From S5-A14a sp022766365 (GTDB taxonomy: Bacteria; Bacillota; Clostridia; Peptostreptococcales; Anaerovoracaceae): a stretch of DNA of 64,000 nt. Made by a program: the position numbers and the translations under genes. Location: NCBI GenBank assembly GCA_050313295.1, contig JBNPLD010000005.1. The stretch is one strand, 5' to 3'. Each line of letters begins with the position of its first letter. The first letter of the stretch is position 1. The notes under the pieces are model-generated. The model had not been told where the DNA came from and ran no database searches. It saw only the letters and a program-made list of their open reading frames with translations. Positions 1 to 8,815 of the stretch are shown here, piece by piece.

Positions 1-1
1 A

Positions 2-175
2 CCTGGAGTAGATTCATCGGAAAAGAATTTAAACGTAGAGACTGTATCTGAATCTAAAAAAGGTAATGCTCCAAAAACAGCAGATTCAACACCTATAGGA
101 ATATACAGCCTGATTACATCAGCTTCTGTAGGGTTATTCTTAGCACTTGGTAGGAAGAGGAGAGAGGAAAAATAA
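2..175 (+). CDS. Cell-wall-anchored surface protein, C-terminal end (partial)
   Basis: An open frame enters from the left edge and ends at TAA 173-175; about 57 residues are visible. The tail has the layout of a sortase sorting signal: a Ser/Glu/Lys-rich spacer, the motif NAPKTADS (a variant of LPXTG), a hydrophobic stretch (IGIYSLITSASVGLFLALG) and a basic end (RKRREEK). Sortase substrates of Firmicutes are cleaved inside such a motif and joined to peptidoglycan, so this is probably an exported surface protein. Its function cannot be read because the rest lies outside the window. It is followed by a strong terminator at 291-337. Confidence 0.75.
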   Translation, partial: PGVDSSEKNLNVETVSESKKGNAPKTADSTPIGIYSLITSASVGLFLALGRKRREEK

Positions 176-290
176 TTATATCATTAGACTGTTAGAACGA
201 AACATTACATAATGAAATATAGCTATAAAAAGTTAATTTGATTGATGTTTGATGTATCGTATTCCGAAAATTTACTGTCAACTAAGACAC

Positions 291-337
291 ATAGTACACT
301 ATGATAATAAATGTTATCATAGTGTACTATTTTTTTA
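291..337 (+). terminator. Rho-independent terminator
   Basis: A perfect 16-bp stem (291-306 with 315-330) with an 8-nt loop is followed by a run of T. It closes the surface-protein gene upstream. Confidence 0.9.
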
Positions 338-354
338 GGCTTAAGCATGAAAAA

Positions 355-1053
355 CTACCAGCTATGCTGGCGGTAGGAATAATAGCTTTAGCTTCAACAA
401 AAAAATCTCCCGTGATATAGTGATTAAGTTATTGGCAGTAGCAAAATCAAAATCAGGGAGGCATCAAAATGGAAAAAAATAATTTATCACATACAAAATT
501 GAATTGTAAGTATCATATATTATTTGCCCAAAGTATAGAAGGCAAATAATATATGGTAGATTAAAACAATATATAGGAAAAATATTAAGAGATTTATGCG
601 AAAGAAAAGAAATAAATATAAGAGAAGCTGAATGTTGTCCGGACCATATTCGTATGCTTTCAGAAATTCCGCCAAAATACAGTATTTCACAAGTAATGGG
701 ACATTTAAAGGGAAAAGTAGTTTAATAATATTTGACAGACATACGAATTTAAAATATAAATATGGGAACAGACATTTTTGGTGTCGAGGATATTATGTAG
801 ATACAGCAGGGAAAATGCAAAGTAAATACAAGATTATATAAAGAATCAATTAAAAGAAGATTATATGGCAGATTAAATAAGAATGAAAGAATTTATAGAC
901 CCGTTTACGGGTAAGCCGGTGAACCAAAGCAAAAGTAAAGCACTTTAGCACTAGCTGTGAAAAAGGCGCACGAGAAATAAAATTCAAAGCATGGAATGCT
1001 ACCGGTAACAGCCCCTTATAGGGGCATAACAAACCACCCGCTTAGCCGGTGGT
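355..1053 (+). mobile_element. Degenerate IS200/IS605-type insertion sequence
   Basis: A broken Y1 transposase gene (469-841) sits between two hairpins, one at 355-376 (CTACC...GGTAG arms) and one at 1033-1053 (ACCACC...GGTGGT arms). Subterminal hairpins rather than inverted terminal repeats are what the IS200/IS605 family uses for single-strand transposition. The space from 842 to 1030 has no gene and includes another small palindrome at about 1011-1025. The exact ends are estimated from the hairpins. Confidence 0.7.
469..841 (+). pseudogene. tnpA: IS200-type transposase TnpA, frameshifted
   Basis: Starting at ATG 469, with GGGAGG just upstream, the reading gives a typical IS200 N-terminus (HTKLNCKYHI). 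It then needs a frame change near 525 to continue as PKYRRQIIYGRLKQ and another near 710 to reach KGKSSLIIF and the end. The motif that should be His-hydrophobic-His (HUH nuclease) reads DHIRML, so the second metal-binding His is replaced by Arg. The Tyr region GYYVDTAGK is still visible. Two frame changes plus a broken active site make this a dead copy that could at most move in trans. Confidence 0.85.
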
Positions 1054-1117
1054 CATGATTTGAAAATAGCCGCGGCATATGTTTGATTCGGAAAAGTTTA
1101 CGCTGCAGTGTCTTTCG

Positions 1118-1126
1118 TGGTATAAT
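1118..1126 (+). promoter_or_regulatory. Extended -10 promoter for the aro genes
   Basis: TG at 1118-1119, one base, then a perfect TATAAT at 1121-1126 makes an extended -10 element. A weak -35 (TTTACG) lies about 18 bp upstream. It is 67 bp before the aroA start codon. Confidence 0.6.
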
Positions 1127-1193
1127 TAGAAAGATTATAGACAGTAAGGATTTGCCCTAAATTAAAAATATTTTGAAATCAGGAGGCGTAAGC

Positions 1194-2513
1194 ATGACTG
1201 TAACCATAAATCTTTTGGCATCTAAATCAATATTTCACAGGGTTAGCATATGTACTTTTCTCGAAAACCTTCAAGGTATTGCTAACACTGTAGTTAAAGG
1301 AAATTTTCAGGATGGAGATATTTCCACTGATATGAAGGCAACGAAAGAGGCATTGGATAGGCTTCATGCGATGACCATATCAATGAAAAAAGCAGAACTG
1401 AAAAAGCAAAGTGTAAATGACTTTGTACCTATTCTGCCTGTAGCGGACAGTGGTGCAACATTAAGATTCCTTTTACCGGTGGTGGGAGCCCTTGGTATTG
1501 GAGCGCGTTTTGTCATGGCTGAATCCCTATACAGAAGGCCGATAATGATGCTTGTAAACACACTGAAGAAAAATGGTTGCTCATTGGTGCTTGATGACGA
1601 AAAAATGACGATAAATATAAGAGGGAAGCTGGTTCCGGGAGAGTACAATATTAAGGGAAAAGAAAGCTCCCAGTTTATCAGTGGTCTTTTAATGGCCCTG
1701 CCACTTTTGGAAGACGAAAGCACTTTGGTGGTGGAGAAGCCTGTGGTTTCTCAGTCTTATATCAATATGACGATTAAGGTCTTGGAGGAGTTTGGTATCA
1801 CAATAGCAAAGAAACATGAGTCTCACGAGATGATTGCCTACTCAATTATGGGCAATCAGGTTTACCGTGGCCCCGGGGAGTACAAGATTGAGGGTGACTG
1901 GTCCAGTGCTTCTTTTTGGCTTGTGGCTGAGAAACTTACAGGTAAACCGATTTTTCTTAAAGGCATCAATACAAACTCTATACAAGGAGATAGTAAAGTA
2001 AGAGATTTTATTAAGGAAATGGATAGAGATGAAGACATTGCCATAGATTGTAGCGACGTGCCCGATTTGGTACCTAATCTGACGGTGCTTGCACTTTCCA
2101 GGGACAACAAAACACGTTTCTCCGGAATAGATATCCTGGCTTTTAAGGAGAGTGATCGAATTGAGGGGATTTCCGAGATCATTTCGGCCGTAGGCGGAAG
2201 CTTTGAATATGAAGATGGAGATATCATAATAGAAGCCGGCTGTGAAATGGAGAAAGATGAGGCTTCTGATGAAACAAGCTTGGGCGAAGAAATGAGCAAT
2301 GCCGGAGATATGGGTAAGACTGAGAACTCAGATGGAGAATTTATCTATATCATGACACAGGATCATAGAATGGTTATGATGGCTGCTTTAGCTTCTCTGA
2401 TATCAAAAAACCCAATCATCATTGACGGCTGGAAATCGGTTTCCAAGTCGTATCCGAGATTTTTCAGAGATCTGAAGGAAGCGGGTCTTGACGGGAATGT
2501 TGGTCTTGCATAG
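1194..2513 (+). CDS. aroA: 3-phosphoshikimate 1-carboxyvinyltransferase (EPSP synthase)
   Basis: Joins shikimate 3-phosphate and phosphoenolpyruvate to give EPSP, the sixth step of the shikimate pathway in the cytosol. Recognised by LLASKSIFHR near the N-terminus (the ASKS phosphate/PEP loop), ADSGATLRFLLP, SSQFISGLLMALPLL, GDWSSASFWL, FKESDRI and DHRMVMMAALA, in the order of the two-domain fold. The start at ATG 1194 is chosen because AGGAGG lies about 6 bases upstream; an earlier TTG (1173) overlaps that ribosome site. At 439 residues it is near family size, but it carries an acidic, low-complexity stretch (about residues 345-375, EKDEASDETSLGEE...) between two conserved blocks. First gene of a run with aroC and the fused aro gene. 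Confidence 0.95.
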   Translation: MTVTINLLASKSIFHRVSICTFLENLQGIANTVVKGNFQDGDISTDMKATKEALDRLHAMTISMKKAELKKQSVNDFVPILPVADSGATLRFLLPVVGALGIGARFVMAESLYRRPIMMLVNTLKKNGCSLVLDDEKMTINIRGKLVPGEYNIKGKESSQFISGLLMALPLLEDESTLVVEKPVVSQSYINMTIKVLEEFGITIAKKHESHEMIAYSIMGNQVYRGPGEYKIEGDWSSASFWLVAEKLTGKPIFLKGINTNSIQGDSKVRDFIKEMDRDEDIAIDCSDVPDLVPNLTVLALSRDNKTRFSGIDILAFKESDRIEGISEIISAVGGSFEYEDGDIIIEAGCEMEKDEASDETSLGEEMSNAGDMGKTENSDGEFIYIMTQDHRMVMMAALASLISKNPIIIDGWKSVSKSYPRFFRDLKEAGLDGNVGLA

Positions 2514-2641
2514 ATCGTTGCCGGGAAATATAGGAAAGGTTTCTTCGGATAGCGGACATTTAGAAATTAAGGTGGTTCCGAAACATTGCCCTAAAGGGTC
2601 ATCGTTAATCGAAGTTTTGTTAATGTTGAAGGAGTGAGGAC

Positions 2642-3832
2642 ATGTCATCGACATTTGGTAAGAATATTAAAATTTCCATATTCGGAGAGTCCCACGGTCC
2701 TGCAGTGGGAGTGGTAATCGATGGACTTCCGGCAGGGATACAGGTTGATCTCAATGAACTTAACAGTCTGATGAGGGACAGAATGGGAATCGATATGCCC
2801 GGAACTACGCCAAGAAAAGAAAAAGAAAAAATAGAATTCCTGAGCGGAATTAGATTCGATTCCCGATTTTCTATCGGAATAACCTCCGGGACTCCACTTG
2901 GAGCTATCATAAGGAATGAGAATGTAAAATCGAAGGACTACAGTGATGTAGCAAATGTACCGAGGCCGGGTCATGCAGATTACACTCAGGTTGCTAAATG
3001 GGGAGAGTATGGAATTCTGGAAGGGGGAGGACATCTTTCCGGAAGGCTCACAGCTCCACTTGCAGTGGCCGGAGGAATATGTATGCAGGTGCTGGAAAAA
3101 GAAGGGATATCCGTATATGCAGGATTACTCAATTTAGGAGGGCATGCTCTTACAGAAGAAGCATCTGAGGAATTCGGGAGTGATTTTTTTAAAAAGGAGA
3201 TAACCCCTTTTATTTTAGAGGCTGAAAGAGAAGGAGACTCTCTGGGCGGAATCCTGTGGTGTACGGCGGAGGGGCTTCCACCGGGTGTGGGCGAGCCTAT
3301 ATTCGACAAAGTTGAGAGCAGACTTGGTCAAATGATTTTTTCAATACCGGGTGTCAAGGGATTGGAATTTGGAGACGGATTTGCATGTGCAGTAAGGAGG
3401 GGAAGTGAGAATAACGATGCGTTCAGAATTGTGACGAAAAACAGTACGGAGCATATCGATGCAAGTACAAAGGGAGATGAGCATGCTCCCGATTATCTCA
3501 TGACTTTTGGAACCAAAGATAATACTGATGATATAACGAATTGTGCAAAGAACTTTAAAAGTGTGGAACTGGAAACCAACCATTGTGGTGGTTTACTTGG
3601 AGGAATTACAACAGGAGGAAAACTTCAATTCAGGGTGGCGGTAAAGCCCACCCCTTCTATTGGTAAGACGCAGAGAACCGTAAATCTTTTATCGAAGAAA
3701 AATGTTTTGCTGAATAACAAGGGAAGACATGATGTGGCAGTTGCAATAAGGGCAGTACCCGTGGTAAAGGCGGTAACGGCTCTTGTGTTATATGATTTAT
3801 TAATAGATTATAAGGAGAGCCGAAATGACTGA
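2642..3832 (+). CDS. aroC: Chorismate synthase
   Basis: Converts EPSP to chorismate using reduced FMN, the last common step of aromatic synthesis. It has the family signatures GESHGPAVGVVIDG at the N-terminus, RPGHADYTQVAKWGEYGILEGGGHLSGR around residues 100-140, and NHCGGLLGGITTGG near residue 310. Its 396 residues are close to the usual length. GGAGTGAGG lies just before the ATG. The end overlaps the start of the fused aro gene by 8 bases, so the two are almost certainly translationally coupled. Confidence 0.97.
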   Translation: MSSTFGKNIKISIFGESHGPAVGVVIDGLPAGIQVDLNELNSLMRDRMGIDMPGTTPRKEKEKIEFLSGIRFDSRFSIGITSGTPLGAIIRNENVKSKDYSDVANVPRPGHADYTQVAKWGEYGILEGGGHLSGRLTAPLAVAGGICMQVLEKEGISVYAGLLNLGGHALTEEASEEFGSDFFKKEITPFILEAEREGDSLGGILWCTAEGLPPGVGEPIFDKVESRLGQMIFSIPGVKGLEFGDGFACAVRRGSENNDAFRIVTKNSTEHIDASTKGDEHAPDYLMTFGTKDNTDDITNCAKNFKSVELETNHCGGLLGGITTGGKLQFRVAVKPTPSIGKTQRTVNLLSKKNVLLNNKGRHDVAVAIRAVPVVKAVTALVLYDLLIDYKESRND

Positions 3833-5675
3833 TATCAAGGAATGCAGGAGAAAAATTGATAAGATCGATCAGGAGATTTCTCAACTTTTATCTGAGCGCA
3901 GAAACGTGCTTGAGGAGGTGGCACGCTACAAAAAGCACAAGAATATCCCCATATTTGATGAAGATAGGGAACAGGAGATCTTCAACAAGATAAATGTGAA
4001 TGACGGTATGGTTTTCAGGGCCATACTTGACTCATCAAGGGAATTTCAAGAAGGGATTATCAAGGCAGGGACTTTCGGACTTATAAGTGAAAAGCCAATT
4101 CGCAGCATTTCTCCTTTAGTTCATAGTTTTTGGGGAGATTATGAATACAGACTCTGTCCTACAAAGAGGGAAAACCTTGGAGAGATTCTCGGAGATTTAA
4201 GTTATGACGGTTTCAACGTAACCATGCCATACAAGGAAGTTGTATTTCCCATGTGTCAGCAGCATTCACCGGAGTGTTTTGCTCTTGGCAATGTGAACAC
4301 GATAAAAAGGGAACTTGACGGTAGTCTGACAGGATACAATACAGATTATTTCGGCTTCAAATATATTTTGGAGAAGAACGAAATTGAGGTTCTTGGAAAG
4401 AAAGTTGTTATCCTTGGAACAGGTGGTGCAGCAAAGACTGCACAGGCGGTGTGCAAGGATCTGGGTGCTGCAAATATCTATCTCGTTTCGAGAACAGGCC
4501 CAATCAATTATAAAAACACCGATGAATACAGGGATATGGAGGTTCTTGTCAACTGTACACCTGTCGGTATGTATCCGTGCACCAAAGAGAAACCGATTGA
4601 CATAAGTCTGTTTGACAAGCTTGAAGCGGTAGTCGACATAATATATAATCCTTACAGAACAGGATTGATTTTGTCAGCTGAGGAGAGAGGATTGAAGACG
4701 GCCACAGGACTTGAAATGCTGGTGGCGCAGGCAGGAAAATCTGCTGAGATTTTTTGCCGCGGCTCCATTGAGGATGGGGATATTGAGGATGTAATCGATA
4801 AAGTTCTCGGAAAGGTTCTGAACAGATGTCTGATAGGTATGCCGGGAGCAGGGAAAAGCTTTATGGGCAGGCGGATTGCAAATGTTCATCGGTTGCCTTT
4901 AGTGGACACGGATGTGCTGTTTAAACAGCGTTTTGGCAAATCACCCGAGGATTATATAACTGAGTTCGGTGAGGACAGATTTCGCGTCATGGAGAGCAGC
5001 ATATATGAGGAAGTTTCAAAAGAAAGCGGACAGGTAATTGCTTGTGGAGGCGGAGTGGTTGAAGTTCCGGAAAATCTTGAGTATCTGAGGCAAAACGGAG
5101 TCATCATCTGGGTTAAGAGAGATCTGAGCAAGTTAAAGGCTGACGGCAGACCGGTTTCAGCCAAAGAGGGAATCGAAAATCTTTACAGGCGAAGGGAGAA
5201 ATTGTATGAGGATTGGTCCGATTTCGACATCAACAATAATGCTCATTTTAAGAAGAGTATCCTGGTGATAAATGGACCTAATCTTGATATGCTCGGAAGC
5301 AGAGAGCCTGAAATCTACGGCACAGACACTTATGGTGACCTGGTAAATAAAATCATGGAGAAGGCTGAAGAAATTTCCATGGATGTGGAGGTTTTTCAGA
5401 GTAATTTTGAAGGGGAAATTATCGAAAAGATCCATGAATCCAACCACTATTATGATGGTTTAATTATAAATGGTGCAGGGTACAGCTACTCTTCTGTTGC
5501 AATACTTGATGCTTTGAGAACACTTTCAATTCCTATTATAGAGGTTCATCTTACATGTATTTCCCAGCGTGAAGAATACAGACAAAAAAGCCTGTTTGAG
5601 GAGGTGTCCGTTGCTTCTGTAGCAGGAGAAGGCATCGGTGGATATCTCAAGGCTATGGAGATGTTGAATGAGTAG
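3825..5675 (+). CDS. Four-domain shikimate-pathway fusion: chorismate mutase, shikimate dehydrogenase, shikimate kinase, type II 3-dehydroquinase
   Basis: One 616-residue frame holds four enzymes. Residues 1-80 are an AroQ-type chorismate mutase (CRRKIDKIDQEISQLL, then RYKK and FDEDRE). Residues 83-335 are shikimate dehydrogenase: SISPLVH, NVTMPYK with catalytic Lys137, YNTDYFG with Asp174, and GTGGAAKT (198-205) for NADP. Residues 335-470 are shikimate kinase: Walker A GMPGAGKS (338-345), DTD (361-363), CGGG (407-410), GRP (441-443). Residues 477-616 are type II dehydroquinase: NGPNLDMLGSREPEIYG with Arg493 and Tyr498, INGAGYSYSS, EVHL with His575, and QREEYRQKS. All key catalytic residues seem present. 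It covers steps 3, 4 and 5 plus the first committed step to Phe/Tyr, while aroA and aroC directly upstream supply steps 6 and 7. DAHP synthase and dehydroquinate synthase are not in the window. It overlaps both neighbours. Confidence 0.95.
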   Translation: MTDIKECRRKIDKIDQEISQLLSERRNVLEEVARYKKHKNIPIFDEDREQEIFNKINVNDGMVFRAILDSSREFQEGIIKAGTFGLISEKPIRSISPLVHSFWGDYEYRLCPTKRENLGEILGDLSYDGFNVTMPYKEVVFPMCQQHSPECFALGNVNTIKRELDGSLTGYNTDYFGFKYILEKNEIEVLGKKVVILGTGGAAKTAQAVCKDLGAANIYLVSRTGPINYKNTDEYRDMEVLVNCTPVGMYPCTKEKPIDISLFDKLEAVVDIIYNPYRTGLILSAEERGLKTATGLEMLVAQAGKSAEIFCRGSIEDGDIEDVIDKVLGKVLNRCLIGMPGAGKSFMGRRIANVHRLPLVDTDVLFKQRFGKSPEDYITEFGEDRFRVMESSIYEEVSKESGQVIACGGGVVEVPENLEYLRQNGVIIWVKRDLSKLKADGRPVSAKEGIENLYRRREKLYEDWSDFDINNNAHFKKSILVINGPNLDMLGSREPEIYGTDTYGDLVNKIMEKAEEISMDVEVFQSNFEGEIIEKIHESNHYYDGLIINGAGYSYSSVAILDALRTLSIPIIEVHLTCISQREEYRQKSLFEEVSVASVAGEGIGGYLKAMEMLNE

Positions 5676-6714
5676 CCGGCTTTTGTTAACAGTTGCCATG
5701 GCCATGCTTGTTGTAATTGTCGGGCTTGTGATTTATTTTGTTATAAGAATTTCAAAACTTGAAAATACGCTCAAGGGTTACAGCAGAATGATGGGGGAAT
5801 TTCAAGTACAAAATTCACAAAACCAGAGCATATCGATGGATGCGCAGACAAAATCTCTGGAGGCTCAGGAGAGAAGGCTTTTTGAGATGAATAAGCGCCT
5901 TGAACAGGTGTATAAAGGCCTCGGAGAAATGCAGTCGATGGCACGAGGTATGGAAGATATAAAGAAGGTTTTAAGCAATGTAAAAACCCGTGGAATTCTC
6001 GGGGAACTCCAGCTCAAAAATATACTTGATGAGGTTCTGGCTTCACATCAGTACGTTGAAAATGAGATTATGAAGCCGGGTACAAGGGATAGAGTTGAAT
6101 TTGCAATCAAACTGCCTGAGGGGGTTTTCCTACCCATAGATTCCAAATTCCCTGCAGACACATATGGTAGACTTGTAGATGCATACGATACCGGAGATTC
6201 TGAAATCATATCTCTTGCCCTTAGAAACCTGAAATCTGTTATTAAAACTGAAGCAAAGTCCATAAGGGATAAGTACATATCTCCTCCGGATACCACGGAT
6301 TTTGCTATAATGTTTTTGCCATTTGAGGGGCTCTACGCAGAAGTTATTAATCTGGGGCTTGTAGAGGAGCTTCAGCGTGAATTTGATGTTTGCGTTGCCG
6401 GTCCGACAACATTCACAGCTCTTTTGAGCAGTTTGCAAATGGGCTTCAAAACCCTTGCGGTTCAAAAGAGGTCAACAGAAGTGTGGAAAGTTTTAGCCGA
6501 AGTTAAGACTGAATTTGCTAACTTCGAAAGAGGTCTGTCTCAGGTTAGAGGGAGCATTGCAAGGGCAGATGACGAACTCGAAAAGCTTGTTGGCGTAAGA
6601 ACACGTCAGATGATGAGAAAACTCAATAAGGTTAGTGCTTATGGAGATTTTACGGATCATGTAAAGCCACAGGAACAGGGAATTTGCAATGATCAGAATA
6701 AACCACCGGCGTGA
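5668..6714 (+). CDS. rmuC: RmuC-family DNA recombination protein
   Basis: Starts with one membrane segment (about residues 5-27, LLLTVAMAMLVVIVGLVIYFVI), then a coiled-coil stretch (about 30-105), then the RmuC nuclease-like core with LGELQLKNILDEVL, the acidic/lysine residues of PEGVFLPIDSKFP, and DFAIMFLPFEGLYAE. In other bacteria RmuC limits inversions and rearrangements at short inverted repeats; the biochemical role is not settled. At 348 residues it is shorter than the E. coli protein (about 475). Its start overlaps the fused aro gene by 8 bases, so it is co-expressed with it. Confidence 0.9.
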   Translation: MSSRLLLTVAMAMLVVIVGLVIYFVIRISKLENTLKGYSRMMGEFQVQNSQNQSISMDAQTKSLEAQERRLFEMNKRLEQVYKGLGEMQSMARGMEDIKKVLSNVKTRGILGELQLKNILDEVLASHQYVENEIMKPGTRDRVEFAIKLPEGVFLPIDSKFPADTYGRLVDAYDTGDSEIISLALRNLKSVIKTEAKSIRDKYISPPDTTDFAIMFLPFEGLYAEVINLGLVEELQREFDVCVAGPTTFTALLSSLQMGFKTLAVQKRSTEVWKVLAEVKTEFANFERGLSQVRGSIARADDELEKLVGVRTRQMMRKLNKVSAYGDFTDHVKPQEQGICNDQNKPPA

Positions 6715-6774
6715 AATGATGTGTAAGAAGTACCGTCAAGCGAAATTGCGAGAAGACCAGGGAGATTGAATTTA

Positions 6775-7491
6775 ATGAGCATATATGCAATAGGAGATTT
6801 GCACCTTTCACTTGATCCGAGGATAAACAAACCCATGGACATATTCGGACCTGCCTGGCATGCACACCATCTTAAAGTTCAAGAGAAATGGAAGGGAAAA
6901 ATCAAAGAAAATGACACGGTAATAATAGTGGGAGATGTTTCATGGGGGTTAAGACTTGACGAGGCTATGCTTGATCTCACATGGATAAGCAGGCTTCCCG
7001 GATATAAGGTGATCACCAAAGGGAATCATGATCTTTGGTGGACATCTACATCCAAGATGAACAAATTGTTTTCAAATATTTACTTCCTGCAAAATAAGGG
7101 AATTTATCTGCAGAACGAAAATGTTTATGTGTGTGGAAGCAGGGGTTGGATAACTCCGGGAACCAGAGATTTTGATGAGCATGATGAGAAGATTTACAGG
7201 AGAGAGTTACTGCGGCTTGAAATGTCCCTTGACGATGTTGCCAGACAGAAGCAGCAGCGAGACAATATGGACGCACCGGTTATAGCCGCCATTCACTACC
7301 CCCCGGCGGGTTCAAGTTCAGGTTCGGGTTTTACGAAGCTTCTGTCAGAGAGGGGAGTATGCAAGTGTGTCTATGGTCACCTTCATGGAACAAAGGAACA
7401 TCAGACATCAATTAAGGGGATTATTAACGGCGTTGACTACAGCCTTGTTGCTTTGGATTACATAGAGGCTGACCCTTTGAAAATATGGTGA
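6775..7491 (+). CDS. Calcineurin-like metallophosphoesterase
   Basis: Predicted cytosolic metal-dependent phosphoesterase. It shows the family metal motifs in order: IGDLHL (DxH), GDVSWG (GD), TKGNHDLWW (GNHD), AAIHYPP (H) and YGHLHG (GHxH). The substrate is unknown. The start at ATG 6775 has GGGAG about 10 bases upstream; the TTG nine bases earlier sits too close to that site. 238 residues. It lies 60 bp after rmuC and 51 bp before deoB and may share their transcript. Confidence 0.85.
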   Translation: MSIYAIGDLHLSLDPRINKPMDIFGPAWHAHHLKVQEKWKGKIKENDTVIIVGDVSWGLRLDEAMLDLTWISRLPGYKVITKGNHDLWWTSTSKMNKLFSNIYFLQNKGIYLQNENVYVCGSRGWITPGTRDFDEHDEKIYRRELLRLEMSLDDVARQKQQRDNMDAPVIAAIHYPPAGSSSGSGFTKLLSERGVCKCVYGHLHGTKEHQTSIKGIINGVDYSLVALDYIEADPLKIW

Positions 7492-7542
7492 GTACTGAGA
7501 AAAGAGGGTATATATTTACATGATAAGCGAGGAGGCATGGAT

Positions 7543-8724
7543 ATGAAAAAGGCAATACTGATTGTATTAGACAGCATGGGAGTCGGAGAACTTCCGGATG
7601 CTGAAAAGTTCGGAGATAAAGGAGCACATACCTTTAATCATGCGGCAGCAGCAACCCCGGGTTTCTTTGTCCCTAACCTTGAAGAGTTTGGAATCGGTAA
7701 TATCCCGGGTGTTGTTACCGGAATGAAGGAGAAGGAGCAGCCGGTTGGTGCTTTTGGAAAAGCTATGGAAGTTTCGGTTGGAAAGGACACAACTACAGGA
7801 CACTGGGAAATTGCGGGAATTGAAACTAAGATACCTTTCAAGACATATCCTGACGGGTTTCCAAGGGAGTTTATAGAGCAATTCCAGGAAAGAATCGGAA
7901 CGGAGGTACTTGGAAACTACCCGGCAAGCGGGACTGAAATCATTGAAGATTTGGGGCCTGAACATGAGAAAAGCGGTAAACCTATCGTTTACACAAGTGC
8001 AGACAGCGTATTCCAGATCGCTGCAAACACGGATGTCATTCCTCTTGAGAAACTTTATGAAATCTGCGAAATCGCAAGGGAGATGCTTGTCGGAGACTGG
8101 GCATGCGGTCGTGTTATTGCAAGACCTTATATCATTGAAAACGGAAAGCGAAAGAGAACTTCCGACAGACACGATTATTCCGTAACTCCTCCGGAGGATA
8201 CTGTGCTTGATCATATCAAGGCTTCAGGCAGGAAGGTATATGCTGTCGGTAAGATAAGAGACATCTTTAACGGAAAGGGTATAACGGATTCCGTTCATAC
8301 AAAAAGCAATATGGACGGTGTTGACAAGACAATAGAAGCAATAAAGATGGATTTCGACGGACTGATTTTCACAAATCTGGTTGAGTTTGACTCAGAATAC
8401 GGTCATAGGAGAAATCCCGTGGGATACGGAAAAGCAATAATGGATTTTGATAATCGAATAGGTGAGATTTGCATGGAAATGGGAGACGAGGATTTGCTCA
8501 TTTTATGTGCTGACCATGGGAATGACCCTATTCATTCGGGAACTGACCACACGAGGGAATATATTCCTGTACTCGCTTGGGGCAAGTGGATTGAACCAGG
8601 TACAGATCTTGGAGTGAGGAAGACTTTTGCAGATATCGGAGCTACAGTGGCTGAATTCCTTGATGTAAAACCTACAAACTTGGGAACAAGCTTTCTATCT
8701 GAGATTAAGAAAAAAGCAAAATAA
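7543..8724 (+). CDS. deoB: Phosphopentomutase
   Basis: Interconverts (deoxy)ribose 1-phosphate and 5-phosphate in nucleoside catabolism. Alkaline-phosphatase-superfamily metal and phosphothreonine motifs are visible: VLDSMGVGELPDA at the N-terminus, KDTTTGHWE around the active Thr (near residue 85), and ADHGNDP followed by GTDHTREY near the C-terminus. About 393 residues, typical. Of two in-frame ATGs (7537, 7543) the second has the right distance (7 bases) from GAGGAGG. The next gene, pdp, makes the sugar 1-phosphate this enzyme uses. Confidence 0.95.
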   Translation: MKKAILIVLDSMGVGELPDAEKFGDKGAHTFNHAAAATPGFFVPNLEEFGIGNIPGVVTGMKEKEQPVGAFGKAMEVSVGKDTTTGHWEIAGIETKIPFKTYPDGFPREFIEQFQERIGTEVLGNYPASGTEIIEDLGPEHEKSGKPIVYTSADSVFQIAANTDVIPLEKLYEICEIAREMLVGDWACGRVIARPYIIENGKRKRTSDRHDYSVTPPEDTVLDHIKASGRKVYAVGKIRDIFNGKGITDSVHTKSNMDGVDKTIEAIKMDFDGLIFTNLVEFDSEYGHRRNPVGYGKAIMDFDNRIGEICMEMGDEDLLILCADHGNDPIHSGTDHTREYIPVLAWGKWIEPGTDLGVRKTFADIGATVAEFLDVKPTNLGTSFLSEIKKKAK

Positions 8725-8815
8725 GTGTTGATTTGCAGGAAAGTTATAGAACCGGAGTATAGTGAAGAACAGATACAGGATAATTATTATTAAGTAAGGA
8801 TATAGGATAATCAAA

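Noticed and set aside
632..841. Independent 69-residue protein
   Set aside because: Its second half is the C-terminus of the IS200 transposase in one of three frames; the first half is out of frame.
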